From: Magnetofaba australis IT-1
GTDB taxonomy: Bacteria > Pseudomonadota > Magnetococcia > Magnetococcales > Magnetococcaceae
Length of the DNA stretch: 64,000 nt
NCBI RefSeq assembly: GCF_002109495.1
Contig: NZ_LVJN01000016.1
Location: 1 to 64,000, forward strand
Direction of reading: 5' to 3'
The number at the start of each line of letters is the position of its first letter. Position 1 is the stretch's first letter. The notes under the pieces are model-generated. The model was not told where the DNA came from, did no database searches, and saw only the letters and a program-made list of their open reading frames with translations. Made by a program: the position numbers and the translations under genes. Below are positions 53,708 to 62,902 of this stretch, piece by piece.

Positions 53708-56479
53708 CTAATTGCTAGTCAACTCTTTGACAACCTCCAACAGTCTGTTTTTGCTGATGGGTTTGGTCAAATGCATGTTGCAACCGGCATCCAGAGCCTG
53801 ATTGACATCATTCTGCATGGCAAAGGCGGTAAACGCCACAATGGGGGTGGGGGCACGCTTCTGTTCATGCTCCCAAGCGCGAATGGCGCGGGTGGCGGCG
53901 TGGCCATCCATGATGGGCATCTGCACGTCCATGAACACCAGATCAAACTCGTTTTGCTGAAACTGCTCAAACGCTTCCTGGCCGTTTACCGCCTCTGACA
54001 ATTGCAAGGGAACATTCTTCAGGAAAGCGCGGATCAACGTGCGGTTATCTTCGGTGTCATCCACCAGCAGTAGACGAATCTCACGACTATCGGCATTGAG
54101 AATCGGCGCGTCTTCATCCGGTTTGTGACGCCGCAAACGCCGACGATCCAACGAGCGCCGATCACCGCTACGGCGCTCCAACTCAGCGCGTCGGTCCAGT
54201 CCACAGCGGCGATCACTGCTGCGGCGATCGGAATCCTGGCGCCGCTCCTGGTCGGTTTTTGCATCAGCCAACGCTTGCGCGTTCTGTTCGCTCTCATCCA
54301 CTGATTCCGACACAGCAGGCAGTAACAGATGGAACAGGAAGCGACTGCCCTCATCCGGGTTGCTGGACAGATGAATTTCGCCGGACATCTTTTCAATCAA
54401 CTGCCGACAGATGGATAGACCCAGCCCGGTGCCGCCAAACCGGCGGGTAGTGGCGGATTCGGCCTGCACAAACGGCTCGAATATCGATTGCTGTTTATCC
54501 GAGGCGATGCCAATGCCGGTGTCTTGTACGCTGAACAGAATATGGTCGGCAATATCCGGATGCGGACGCGCCTCCACTGAAATATTGCCCTCCTGAGTGA
54601 ACTTGATGGCGTTGCTGACCAGATTCATCACCACCTGACGCAGACGGTTGGAGTCGCCCAACACCCGCATAGGCACGCGCTCATCCACATTCAGCGTCAA
54701 CGCCACGCCCTTTTCGCGCGCTTTCATCAAGAACAGGTCCAGCGTACGCGCCAGCACATGACGTGGGTTGAATACGGTGTTCTCCAGATGAAGCTGTCCC
54801 GCTTCGATTTTAGAGAGATCCAGAATGTCGTTGATCACCGCCAGCAACGTTTCGCCCGCGCGATGCAACGTTTGCAGGTAGTCGTACTGCTCCTCATCCA
54901 CCCGTGTCTCCAACAGCAGTTCCGACAGGCCCAGAACCGTGTTGATGGGGGTGCGAATCTCATGGCTCATGGTGGCCAGGAAAGCGCTCTTGGCGTGGTT
55001 GGCTGCCTCAGCACTTAATTTGTCCCGCTCCATGACCTCCACACGATCGCGATCAATTAGAATCGCCAACGTACGCGACAGGCTATCGAGCAGCAGTTGA
55101 TGCGACTCATCCAACGCCTTCTGCCGTGGATCCAGAAACAGCACCAGAACGCCCAGATTGCGCCGCCCGGAGAGCAGCGCAATACATTTCATCCCCTCTA
55201 CAGGCACATTGTGTTGTTCAAAAGCATATTGCAGGCAGGAGATCTCACAGGTCATCAACTCCACTTGGCCCGAAGCAGAGCGTTCCGGATAAGCGCTGGC
55301 GCACTGATCCGACGGCACGTTGGCGCACTGAGCAATGGCCGATTCCGACAACCCATGGTGGGCCATTAATTTCAGATCCTGCGCCACAGAATCCAAAATA
55401 AACACCGCGCCGCCATTGGGCTTGGGCAAGCAGCTGGAGTTGATAATCGCTTGTAGAATGGCGTCGAGTCGTTCACTCAGGGGATCGGTGGTCAGACCGA
55501 TATGCAATAACTGATTGACCAGATTCTGCGCTTCCAGCGCGCGATGCTCCTGCTGTTGCGCCGCGCGCCGCGCTTCGATCTCATACTCCAAACGCGTGTT
55601 GATAGTCTGCAACTCCTGGGTGCGTGTTCTGACTTGATCCTCCAGGGTGCGATTGAAGGCGAGAATCTGCGCCTCCTGGCTTTTGCGCAGCGTGATGTCG
55701 CGCAGGTGCGCCGCATAGTGGTTGCGCCCTATCAAGCGCATGGGGGAGATAGAGGCCTCCAGTGTAAACGAGCCATTGGCGCGAATGCCCAAGCACTCGT
55801 TGTGACGGCTGATCAGGGATTGAATACGGTCGGAGAAGTGATCCGACTCCACGCCGGGCAGCGTCACCAGTTGCGCAAACGACATCTCCTGCAACTGACT
55901 CAGGGAGAGTTCAAACAGCGTGGCGGCGGCGGGATTGGCGCGTTGAATCCCGCCCTCTTCATCCAACAACACGATAGCGTCCAAAGCCGAGTCCACAATG
56001 GCGCGAATCTGCGCGCTCTGGGCGCTCAACTTGGCCTGACTGCGCTCATGGCGGCAGTAGTTGATATAGGCGTTGGAGTGGTGTTGCAGACGCGCCAGCA
56101 GTTCGCTGGAGGCGGGGAGTTTGACCAGATAGTCGTTGGCGCCCATGGCGAACGCCTGCGCCTTGGTGTCGGGATTGTCCTCCACCGACAGCATGATGAT
56201 GGGAATGTGCGATGTGCGCTGCTGGCCGCGCAGTTTGATCAGCAGGGTGATGCCGTCCTGCCGGGCCATCTGAATATCCAGCAGAATGACCGTGGGCTGA
56301 AACGCCTGAATGCGCGCAACCGCTTGCAGCGGGTCGGCGCAGTACTCAATCTGCAGCCCCACCAGACCGCCGATCATACGGCGCAACCCCACCGCCGTGC
56401 TCTCCTGGTCATCCACCAGCAGCACGCGAATGGAGTCGTCAAACGGCTCTTCCGCTTCGTGATTGAGGCCGCTGCTCAT
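53708..56479 (-). CDS. Hybrid sensor histidine kinase with two receiver domains
   Basis: The 923-residue cytoplasmic protein has, in order: an N-terminal receiver ([17 protein letters not shown]), a PAS domain (about 150-270), a coiled coil, a GAF-like domain (about 320-480), HisKA with the H-box [20 protein letters not shown], an HATPase ([20 protein letters not shown] and [20 protein letters not shown]), an Arg/Asp-rich linker and a C-terminal receiver ([20 protein letters not shown]). No membrane segment is seen, so it senses an internal signal. The linker contains repeated DRR triplets ([20 protein letters not shown]) and is unusual. No partner response regulator is adjacent. Confidence 0.9.
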   Translation of the reverse strand: MSSGLNHEAEEPFDDSIRVLLVDDQESTAVGLRRMIGGLVGLQIEYCADPLQAVARIQAFQPTVILLDIQMARQDGITLLIKLRGQQRTSHIPIIMLSVEDNPDTKAQAFAMGANDYLVKLPASSELLARLQHHSNAYINYCRHERSQAKLSAQSAQIRAIVDSALDAIVLLDEEGGIQRANPAAATLFELSLSQLQEMSFAQLVTLPGVESDHFSDRIQSLISRHNECLGIRANGSFTLEASISPMRLIGRNHYAAHLRDITLRKSQEAQILAFNRTLEDQVRTRTQELQTINTRLEYEIEARRAAQQQEHRALEAQNLVNQLLHIGLTTDPLSERLDAILQAIINSSCLPKPNGGAVFILDSVAQDLKLMAHHGLSESAIAQCANVPSDQCASAYPERSASGQVELMTCEISCLQYAFEQHNVPVEGMKCIALLSGRRNLGVLVLFLDPRQKALDESHQLLLDSLSRTLAILIDRDRVEVMERDKLSAEAANHAKSAFLATMSHEIRTPINTVLGLSELLLETRVDEEQYDYLQTLHRAGETLLAVINDILDLSKIEAGQLHLENTVFNPRHVLARTLDLFLMKAREKGVALTLNVDERVPMRVLGDSNRLRQVVMNLVSNAIKFTQEGNISVEARPHPDIADHILFSVQDTGIGIASDKQQSIFEPFVQAESATTRRFGGTGLGLSICRQLIEKMSGEIHLSSNPDEGSRFLFHLLLPAVSESVDESEQNAQALADAKTDQERRQDSDRRSSDRRCGLDRRAELERRSGDRRSLDRRRLRRHKPDEDAPILNADSREIRLLLVDDTEDNRTLIRAFLKNVPLQLSEAVNGQEAFEQFQQNEFDLVFMDVQMPIMDGHAATRAIRAWEHEQKRAPTPIVAFTAFAMQNDVNQALDAGCNMHLTKPISKNRLLEVVKELTSN

Positions 56480-56645
56480 GGATGGGCGCTCTCCATAGGA
56501 CTAGATTGACGTTCGCGTAAATACGCGAACACCAAAAAATATTAACAATTAATTAACAAAATTGTGGGTTTCAATCACATCCTATTTACGCAGATTATAA
56601 GCGCTTATTCAGCAAAACAAAACCGTTGCATCACTGCATGGTCAA

Positions 56646-57233
56646 TCATTTTACCAAACGCTCGGATTGACGCCCCACCCAGGCGTCATCACGCCATATG
56701 CCTGCAAAGCGTTTGCCCTCTGGTGAGACATAAACGCCCAATCCATGGCGCAGATTATTGTGAAACTCTCCCTCATAAACGCCGCCATTGGCCCAGTGAT
56801 AGACGCCGCTGCCCTGCTTTTTATCGTTAACAAACTGACCTACATAGCGACTGCCTAAGGGAAAAGACATCACGCCGACGCCATTCATGCGCCCGTTGCG
56901 CCACTCCCCTTCATAACGCCGCCCATCGCGCCAGATGAACAGCCCCTGACCATGTTTGCGTCCCTTGTGGTAGTAACCGCGATAGACATTGCCATTGGCG
57001 AAGCGCACCACGCTGAAGCCCTCCTTGGCGTTGCCGCGCAAACAGGTAAAGCCGGTGGTTTTTTTGGATTCGGGCGGCAGTCCGCGTTTGAGTCGCTCAA
57101 TGCGTTCGGCGCGGCGGAAGAAGAAGTGGGTGTAATCCCGGGTGACCGCGATCACAAACAGCACCAGCGTGGCCATGACAAACAGCCAAAACAGCACCGT
57201 GGGGGCCTGGGAGAAGGGATCAAAAGGGATCAT
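56646..57233 (-). CDS. Membrane-anchored MORN-repeat protein
   Basis: The 195-residue protein has an N-terminal membrane segment (TVLFWLFVMATLVLFVIAV) and then at least four MORN repeats (YRGYYHKGRKHGQGLF, YEGEWRNGRMNGVGVM, YVGQFVNDKKQGSGVY, YEGEFHNNLRHGLGVY). MORN repeats form elongated beta-hairpin rods that bind lipids or proteins. The C-terminus faces one compartment, probably the cytoplasm given the positive RRAERIERLKRG after the anchor. It lies alone between the hybrid kinase and rlmD. Confidence 0.88.
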   Translation of the reverse strand: MIPFDPFSQAPTVLFWLFVMATLVLFVIAVTRDYTHFFFRRAERIERLKRGLPPESKKTTGFTCLRGNAKEGFSVVRFANGNVYRGYYHKGRKHGQGLFIWRDGRRYEGEWRNGRMNGVGVMSFPLGSRYVGQFVNDKKQGSGVYHWANGGVYEGEFHNNLRHGLGVYVSPEGKRFAGIWRDDAWVGRQSERLVK

Positions 57234-57295
57234 GGCGTTACGGAGTCACAAGAAGCCAAAATCAGACGTTTCATTCATGGGGAAACAGAAGATAT

Positions 57296-57515
57296 CGTCA
57301 CTAGCATTTAGAACTGAACATATGGGCGCTGGAAGATATCGAGGGCTCCGCCCTCGAGCTCCCAACGACCAAACCTTGGGGCGCTGCCCCAAACCCCGCT
57401 GGGGGCGCTGCCCCCAGACCCCGCCGCCGACCTGTCGGCGGCCAATAGTCAGCGCAAGCTCAACCTGTATCACGCAAACATTGGTCGTTCTGCGTGGTTT
57501 TGGGTGCGCATGATT
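57296..57515 (-). repeat. Family M hairpin mosaic, segment M16
   Basis: Reverse orientation: ACTAGCATTTAGAACTGAAC, CGAGGGC-TCC-GCCCTCG, TTGGGGC-GCT-GCCCCAA, CTGGGGGC-GCT-GCCCCCAG, GCCGCCGACCTGTCGGCGGC, ATCACGCAAACATTGGTCG and the border GCGTGGTTTTGGGTGCGCAT. It lies between the divergent MORN and rlmD genes. Confidence 0.85.
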
Positions 57516-57610
57516 TCGAAAGCGACGATCACCAACAAAAAATTCAATGCACAGAGAGCCTCTCTCTTTCTATCGGTTCATCAGCAGCGGGATATGATAC
57601 ATTCCGCAGC

Positions 57611-58954
57611 ATGAAGCCAACAAACTCCCCCTCTCAGCCGCAACCCACCATCCCCTTGACCATCGAACGTCTGGCCGATGGCGGACGCGGACTGACATTT
57701 CATGATGGCCGGGTGGTGTTTATCCCCTACACCACGCCCGGCGACGTCATCGATGCGCGTCTGGTCACCATCAAAAAGCGCCACGCCATCGGTGAACTGG
57801 TCACATTGCGCGAGCCGGGCCCCCATCGCGTCGAGCCGCTCTGTCGTCACTACGGCGCCTGTGGCGGCTGCCAGATGCAGCATCTGGATGAAACCACCCA
57901 GCACGACGCCAAACGGCAATATGTGATCGACCCGCTCACCCGCATCGGCGGCGTGGCGCGGGATCAGGCCGAAGCGTGTGTTGAGCAAACCTGCATCGCT
58001 TCACCCGCCACCGGCTATCGCTGTCGCGCCAGTCTCAAAATCCGCTGGGTGCGCGACCGCGCATTGGTGGGTTTTTTCGCCCCCAACAGCCACCGGGTGA
58101 CCGATCTCAAACAGTGTCCGGTGCTGGATCCAAAGCTGTTTGCGCTCATCGACCCTCTGCGGCGACTGATTGGCGAACTCTCCTTGCGCGAACGTCTGCC
58201 TCAGGCAGACCTGACGTGCGGCGACGGCGCCGATGAGGTTGCGGTGATTCTGCATGTGCTGCGCACGCCCAATGGACGCGATCGCGCCGCGCTGGAGCGG
58301 TTCGCCGAGCGCACGGGAATTGCGCAATTGTGGTTACAGACGGGGCGCAAAGAGGGGATGCAGGCGCTGATCAACCACCGCCCATTGCGTTATGGGGTAA
58401 CGGATCTGCAGCTGACGTTCCAGCCCGGCGACTTCACCCAGGCCAACCCGGCGGTGAATCGTTGGATGGTGGCCAAAGCCATGGAGTGGGCGGGACGCGG
58501 CAAACGCGCATTGGATCTGTTCTGTGGATTGGGCAACTTCACCCTGCCGCTGGCGCAGCAGTTCGAGCAGGTGTTGGGGTTGGAGAGCTACGCCCCGGCG
58601 GTGGCGCGGGGCAAGGAGAACGCGCGGGCGCTGAATCTGACCAATGCGCGCTTTGAAGAGGCGGATCTGTTCAATGCGCAGCGGGTGTCTGGCATGAAGC
58701 TGGACGAGTGGGATCTGATTGTGTGCGATCCGCCGCGCGATGGAGCGACGTTGATTGCGCAGCGCTTGGTCGAGGCTGGGCCGGAGCGGTTGATCTGGAT
58801 TGCGTGCGATCCGGCGGCGTTTGCGCGGGATGCGCGCACGCTGATAGGGGGGGGCTATACGCTGGAGGAGGCGATTCCGCTGGAGATGTTCCCGCAAACC
58901 GGCCATGTGGAGCTGATGGCGCGGTTTACAAAATGTTTGCGTGACGTAGATTGA
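57611..58954 (+). CDS. rlmD: 23S rRNA (uracil-1939-C5)-methyltransferase RlmD
   Basis: RlmD methylates U1939 of 23S rRNA using S-adenosylmethionine. The N-terminal TRAM-like part is followed by the iron-sulfur motif CRHYGACGGCQMQHL (C-x5-C-x2-C, with a fourth Cys in LKQCPV), the SAM loop ALDLFCGLGNFTLPLA, the IVCDPPRDGA block and the catalytic Cys in WIACDPAAFARDARTLI. The length of 447 residues is near E. coli RlmD (433). The last eight codons (KCLRDVD and stop) are part of M17: the repeat box supplies the C-terminus in place of the usual short tail after GHVELMARFT. Confidence 0.93.
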   Translation: MKPTNSPSQPQPTIPLTIERLADGGRGLTFHDGRVVFIPYTTPGDVIDARLVTIKKRHAIGELVTLREPGPHRVEPLCRHYGACGGCQMQHLDETTQHDAKRQYVIDPLTRIGGVARDQAEACVEQTCIASPATGYRCRASLKIRWVRDRALVGFFAPNSHRVTDLKQCPVLDPKLFALIDPLRRLIGELSLRERLPQADLTCGDGADEVAVILHVLRTPNGRDRAALERFAERTGIAQLWLQTGRKEGMQALINHRPLRYGVTDLQLTFQPGDFTQANPAVNRWMVAKAMEWAGRGKRALDLFCGLGNFTLPLAQQFEQVLGLESYAPAVARGKENARALNLTNARFEEADLFNAQRVSGMKLDEWDLIVCDPPRDGATLIAQRLVEAGPERLIWIACDPAAFARDARTLIGGGYTLEEAIPLEMFPQTGHVELMARFTKCLRDVD

Positions 58955-59131
58955 GCTTGCGCTGACTATTGGCCGCCGACTGGTCGGCGGCGGGGCCTGG
59001 GGGCCGCGCCCCCAGCGGGGTGTGGGGCGGCGCCCCACGGTTTGGTTGTTGGGAGCTCGAGGGCAAAGCCCTCGATATCTTTCATTATCCAAAACCCGAA
59101 CATGTCCGATTCTCGGTTTGACTTACTATAT
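58934..59131 (+). repeat. Family M hairpin mosaic, segment M17 (overlaps the rlmD 3' end)
   Basis: The box AATGTTTGCGTGACGTAG is translated as the end of RlmD. Then follow GCCGCCGACTGGTCGGCGGC, CTGGGGGCCGCGCCCCCAG, GTGGGGCGGCGCCCCAC, CGAGGGC-AAA-GCCCTCG and the end TTTGACTTACTATA. The left outer border seen in other copies is missing, consistent with insertion or recombination at the gene end. Confidence 0.88.
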
Positions 59132-59372
59132 TGGCCGCCGACCAGTCGGCGGCGGGGTGATTCGGGCCATCCATGGCCCTCACCCTACGGGCTCGCTTAC
59201 GCGAGTCCGATTCGGCAATCCTGCCGAATCGTCTGGGGGCCGCGCCCCCAGCGCCAATGGTGTGCAATCCAGGGCGGAGCCCACGGTGTAGAAGTTGGGA
59301 GCTCGAGGGCGAAGCCCTCGATATCTTCCATCGCCAAAATCACCAATGGCTAATTTTGAATTTGACTGACTG
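59132..59372 (+). repeat. Family M hairpin mosaic, segment M18 (tandem to M17)
   Basis: It begins TTGGCC without a box and contains GCCGCCGACCAGTCGGCGGC, GGGCCATCCATGGCCC, GGCTCGCTTACGCGAGTCC, GATTCGGCAATCCTGCCGAATC, CTGGGGGCCGCGCCCCCAG and CGAGGGC-GAA-GCCCTCG, ending TTTGACTGACTGTCA. The end is 17 nt before the fpr stop codon. Confidence 0.87.
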
Positions 59373-59389
59373 TCACTTCCAATCTCAGC

Positions 59390-60220
59390 TTACCAATACT
59401 TCTCCAAATGCAGTGAACCGGACTCCTTAGCGCTGCTCTTGACGTAGCCATATTGCTGAGTGAACACCGCTTCGGCGCTCTCCACCATGCCGGGATTACC
59501 ACACAGGAAGATGTGGGTCTGACTGGGATCCAGCGGTAACTGCGCCACTTCACGCAATTTCTCTGGATCCTCAAACCAGGTGTTCAACCGCCCGGTGCGT
59601 CCGCTCCAGTCTGGGTCCTTCTCCGGGCGCGAGATGATGGGCGCATAGTGGAAATTGGGGCACTTCTCCGCCAACGACTGCAATTCGTTGCGATAGCCCA
59701 GATCCCACGAATAGCTGGCGCCGTGAACAATGGCCAACTGGGAGGCCGGACACCCCACGCCCATGGCCATGGTGCGCACCATGCTGATGTAGGGCGCCAA
59801 ACCGGTGCCGGTGGCGATCATCAGAATCGATTTGCCCGGCGGGGTCTGATCCAGGGTGAACATGCCGCTGGCTTTGGGACCCAGCCACAGACGATCACCC
59901 GGCTGCAAAGCAAACAGACGCGGCGTGAGTTGGCCGCTCTGCACCATGGAGATATAGAACTCCAGGAACTCATTCTCATGACTGCCGGAGCTGATGGAGT
60001 AGGCGCGGCGAATCAAGCGCTCGGCCTTGGCCTCATCCACCGGCTCCTCCTCATCAGAGTCGGCGGCGCGCGGTGCGTTGTATTTCATCCCCAGCACGGC
60101 GAATTGCCCGGCGGTGAAGGCGAAATCCCCATCATCGGGTTTGACGCGAAAGATCGCCAAATGCGGGGTAATGTCCACCCGTTGAACCAAAGTGGCGTTG
60201 TACTCTTTGGATGCAGCCAT
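59390..60220 (-). CDS. fpr: Ferredoxin-NADP reductase
   Basis: This FAD flavoprotein exchanges electrons between NADPH and ferredoxin or flavodoxin. The FAD-binding motif is RRAYSISSGSH, the NADP-binding Rossmann part reads LMIATGTGLAPYISMVRTMA and IFLCGNPGMVESAEAVF, and the protein ends in LEKYW, with the aromatic tail that covers the flavin. At 276 residues it belongs to the bacterial subclass (E. coli Fpr 248) with an acidic insert DSDEEEPVDEAKAE near residue 55. It is divergent from sspB. Confidence 0.92.
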   Translation of the reverse strand: MAASKEYNATLVQRVDITPHLAIFRVKPDDGDFAFTAGQFAVLGMKYNAPRAADSDEEEPVDEAKAERLIRRAYSISSGSHENEFLEFYISMVQSGQLTPRLFALQPGDRLWLGPKASGMFTLDQTPPGKSILMIATGTGLAPYISMVRTMAMGVGCPASQLAIVHGASYSWDLGYRNELQSLAEKCPNFHYAPIISRPEKDPDWSGRTGRLNTWFEDPEKLREVAQLPLDPSQTHIFLCGNPGMVESAEAVFTQQYGYVKSSAKESGSLHLEKYW

Positions 60221-60323
60221 GCCGAGCGCTCCTTTCCATTCACGGGTTTACTGAAATTTGGTTGGCTGATTGCGTTCAGGCAACCTTGCCCACGGGGCGA
60301 TATCCTGTGCTAGAGTAGCCGCC

Positions 60324-60923
60324 ATGGACGCCATGGAACAACCCGATAAACCCGATGTGATCCGTTATCTGCTTGAAGAGGAGGGGCGGGTCATGCTGTG
60401 CTTGGACGCCACCCGCGCCGGGGTGGAGACGCCGAGCCGTTTTCATAACGATCCCGGGCTGCGTCTGGTGCTCAACCGCAACATGCCGCAGCCGATTCAC
60501 ATCGGTCCCGATGGGGTGGAATCGGAGTTGCGTTTTGGCGGTATTCCGCACTACTGCATCATCCCCTATGACGCGCTGTGGGGCGCCTTCAATCCCGATA
60601 CCGGCCACGGCATGTTGTGGCCCGAATCGATGCCCGATGAGATCCGCCAGAGCTACTGGCTCTCTCACTCGTTGCAGAACAAAGGCATCGACATGCCCGA
60701 AGAGGCGCGTCAGAAGGCGGTGCAGAGCGCCAAGAAAGCCAGCGAAGAGCCGACCCCCACGCCTGCGCCGGAACCGCGTCCCGCATTTCGCGTCATCGAC
60801 GGCGCCACGCCCGCTGCGCCCGATTCCACCGCAGACGAAAAATCGCCGACGCCCCCCGATGGCGATGGTCCGCCCAGCGATCCCCCCCAACGCGGCAAAC
60901 CAAACCTGCGCTTAATCAAATAG
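60324..60923 (+). CDS. sspB: ClpXP adaptor SspB
   Basis: SspB delivers ssrA-tagged proteins to ClpXP. The 199-residue product has the SspB core (VIRYLLEEEGRVMLCLDATR, SELRFGGIPHYCIIPYDALW) and a long Pro/Ala-rich linker. It ends GKPNLRLIK, which matches the XB ClpX-binding tail of alphaproteobacterial SspB. The start at 60324 is chosen over a longer open frame because family similarity begins at the following residues. No strong ribosome-binding site is visible. Confidence 0.9.
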   Translation: MDAMEQPDKPDVIRYLLEEEGRVMLCLDATRAGVETPSRFHNDPGLRLVLNRNMPQPIHIGPDGVESELRFGGIPHYCIIPYDALWGAFNPDTGHGMLWPESMPDEIRQSYWLSHSLQNKGIDMPEEARQKAVQSAKKASEEPTPTPAPEPRPAFRVIDGATPAAPDSTADEKSPTPPDGDGPPSDPPQRGKPNLRLIK

Positions 60924-60958
60924 ATTGCAAAACTCTATCGGACGTTTCCAAGGCTACA

Positions 60959-62890
60959 TCACGACATCAAACGGGTGATGAGATAACGCGCGCCATCGCC
61001 CAGCGATGAGAAGTAGAGCAACGCCGCCGTCACCACAGTACTCAAGCGTTCGCCCCAAATGCGCGCTCCGCGCAGATAGACGGGACAGCTCACGCCAGAA
61101 TCCACACTCCAAACGTAGCGACGCAGCGCCCAAACCCACACATCGCGCCACACACCGATAAACAGACGCCAGCCCGCAATCAGCAGGGCAAACAGCGGAA
61201 CCAGTTCGCGCAGATCGCGCCAGATCATCTCCGGTTCAAACATCATGGCCAACGCCAATAGCGTGAATACGCCCGCCGCCAATCCCTGCACGGCAGCGGA
61301 AGATGCGGAGGGGGCAAACGTCGCCAATGCGCGGCGCGCCAGGGGAATCAGAGCCAATAACGCGCCCGCACCCGCCAGACGCTCCAGCGGAGCCGCCCAC
61401 GCCACCGGCAACAGATCGCTCATAGCCAAACCGAACAGGGCGCCGCCCACGGCGACCAGGGCGATCCAACCGCTGTGCGGAATGAAATCCGGGAACAGGA
61501 AGGGGTCGCCCAACACCCGCGCGGCGCTCCACACCACGGCAAACCACAACATCACGGTGAGAATCGGGTTTTGAGGCGCCGGAAAGTAGAGGATGAACAG
61601 AATGACGCCCCAGGCGCTCCAGAAGCGGAAGTGCCGCTGCGCCAGACGTTGAAAGGCGTGGCCCAGGAGATCCACAAACCAACGTCGTCCCCTATACCCG
61701 CGCAGGTGTGGAATCCGCAGTCCAAACTGACGCACCGCCTCCCACACCGCCACCCACGCCAGCAGCAGAAACAGCACGCCCAGACTCAAACCCACGCCGC
61801 CGTTGATCCACCCTTTGGCCCAGTTGCGCGCACTCTGCATAACGCGATGGGGCAGAGTGGCGACGGTGGAGCGCAATTGCGCTCCCCACTGCGTCCACTG
61901 CTCCATCGAACGCGGCCAGCGCCACTGGGCGCGGGTATGATGCATCGCGCCGCGCTGCGCCGATTGCACAATCTGCGCGCGTGTCTGTGCGATCTGCGCA
62001 ATCTGTCCACTGAGCGCCAGCAGATGCATCCTGTGGCCGTTATAGAGCGTATCCAAAAGACGCCGCGCGCGATCCACTTTATTCTGCAACTGCTTGTTTT
62101 GGGTTCTGTTCTGCTGTGTGTCGTTGCGCAAACCCTGACTCACCAATTGTGCGGAGAGCCCCCCCATCATACGCCGCTGCTGCGCCACCAGTTGCTGCTG
62201 TTTGCGCAACAACAGACGCTGCATGGAGAGCTGACTGGTCCACTGACTCAGGCGCGCCAGACGCTGATCCGCCTGTTCAGGATTGAGTGATGTGACATCA
62301 AACGCTTGCAGCTCGGTGGTCAAATGCGAACGGGCCAGATTCCACTGCCGCAAATTGGCCTGGAACAGACGCGTCATCTCCCGCGCCCGCATCACCCACA
62401 CATCGGCCAAATCCGCGTCATCCTTGGGCAGCAACATCATGGATGGCGTGGTCACCGTGGGTGGGGCGTCCTCCGCCAAAGCGGCGTCATCAAACGCCAT
62501 CACACGCCCACGGGCGCGCACCTGCTCACTCACAGCGAAGCGTTGCGAGAGCGCATCGGCCCAGCGTTGCGACTGCTGCAACGCCTGCTGCGCCTTGTGC
62601 GCTTGCGCGCGAAAACGGGTCACAGCGGCGTCATCGCCCTGCAGTTGCGCCTGGGAGACGCGCCACTGGGCGATCTCCCACTGCAGTTGCGCCCAATCCA
62701 CCGCCAGCGCCGCGTTCTGCACATCCATGGCCATGGGGATGGCGCGTTGGAGCTGCGCCAACTTCTGCGTCAACGCCGCGTCGTCAGCGCTCTGCCCCCA
62801 CGCGGGCGCAGTCCACAGCCACACAAAAGTCGCCAGCGCCATCCACACGCAGGTGGCGCGATTGCTGATCGCTCGCCTGTTGTCCACCAT
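60959..62890 (-). CDS. Large exported coiled-coil/multi-spanning membrane protein
   Basis: The 643-residue protein has a signal peptide (ATFVWLWTAPAWG, cleavage near residue 33), a coiled-coil region to about residue 350 rich in Gln, Ala and Arg, and about six to eight membrane segments after that, such as GVGLSLGVLFLLLAWVAVWE and GWIALVAVGGALFGLAMSDL. The order resembles the N-terminal part of MscK/KefA-type mechanosensitive proteins, but the conserved MscS channel domain is missing, so I do not assign it. It begins 12 nt after the hemL stop and is probably cotranscribed with it. Confidence 0.6.
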   Translation of the reverse strand: MVDNRRAISNRATCVWMALATFVWLWTAPAWGQSADDAALTQKLAQLQRAIPMAMDVQNAALAVDWAQLQWEIAQWRVSQAQLQGDDAAVTRFRAQAHKAQQALQQSQRWADALSQRFAVSEQVRARGRVMAFDDAALAEDAPPTVTTPSMMLLPKDDADLADVWVMRAREMTRLFQANLRQWNLARSHLTTELQAFDVTSLNPEQADQRLARLSQWTSQLSMQRLLLRKQQQLVAQQRRMMGGLSAQLVSQGLRNDTQQNRTQNKQLQNKVDRARRLLDTLYNGHRMHLLALSGQIAQIAQTRAQIVQSAQRGAMHHTRAQWRWPRSMEQWTQWGAQLRSTVATLPHRVMQSARNWAKGWINGGVGLSLGVLFLLLAWVAVWEAVRQFGLRIPHLRGYRGRRWFVDLLGHAFQRLAQRHFRFWSAWGVILFILYFPAPQNPILTVMLWFAVVWSAARVLGDPFLFPDFIPHSGWIALVAVGGALFGLAMSDLLPVAWAAPLERLAGAGALLALIPLARRALATFAPSASSAAVQGLAAGVFTLLALAMMFEPEMIWRDLRELVPLFALLIAGWRLFIGVWRDVWVWALRRYVWSVDSGVSCPVYLRGARIWGERLSTVVTAALLYFSSLGDGARYLITRLMS

Positions 62891-62902
62891 CGGCTCGATT
62901 CG

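Noticed and set aside
60959-62890. Assignment as a mechanosensitive channel (MscK/KefA)
   Set aside because: The coiled-coil plus membrane arrangement is similar, but the conserved MscS channel domain is not present.
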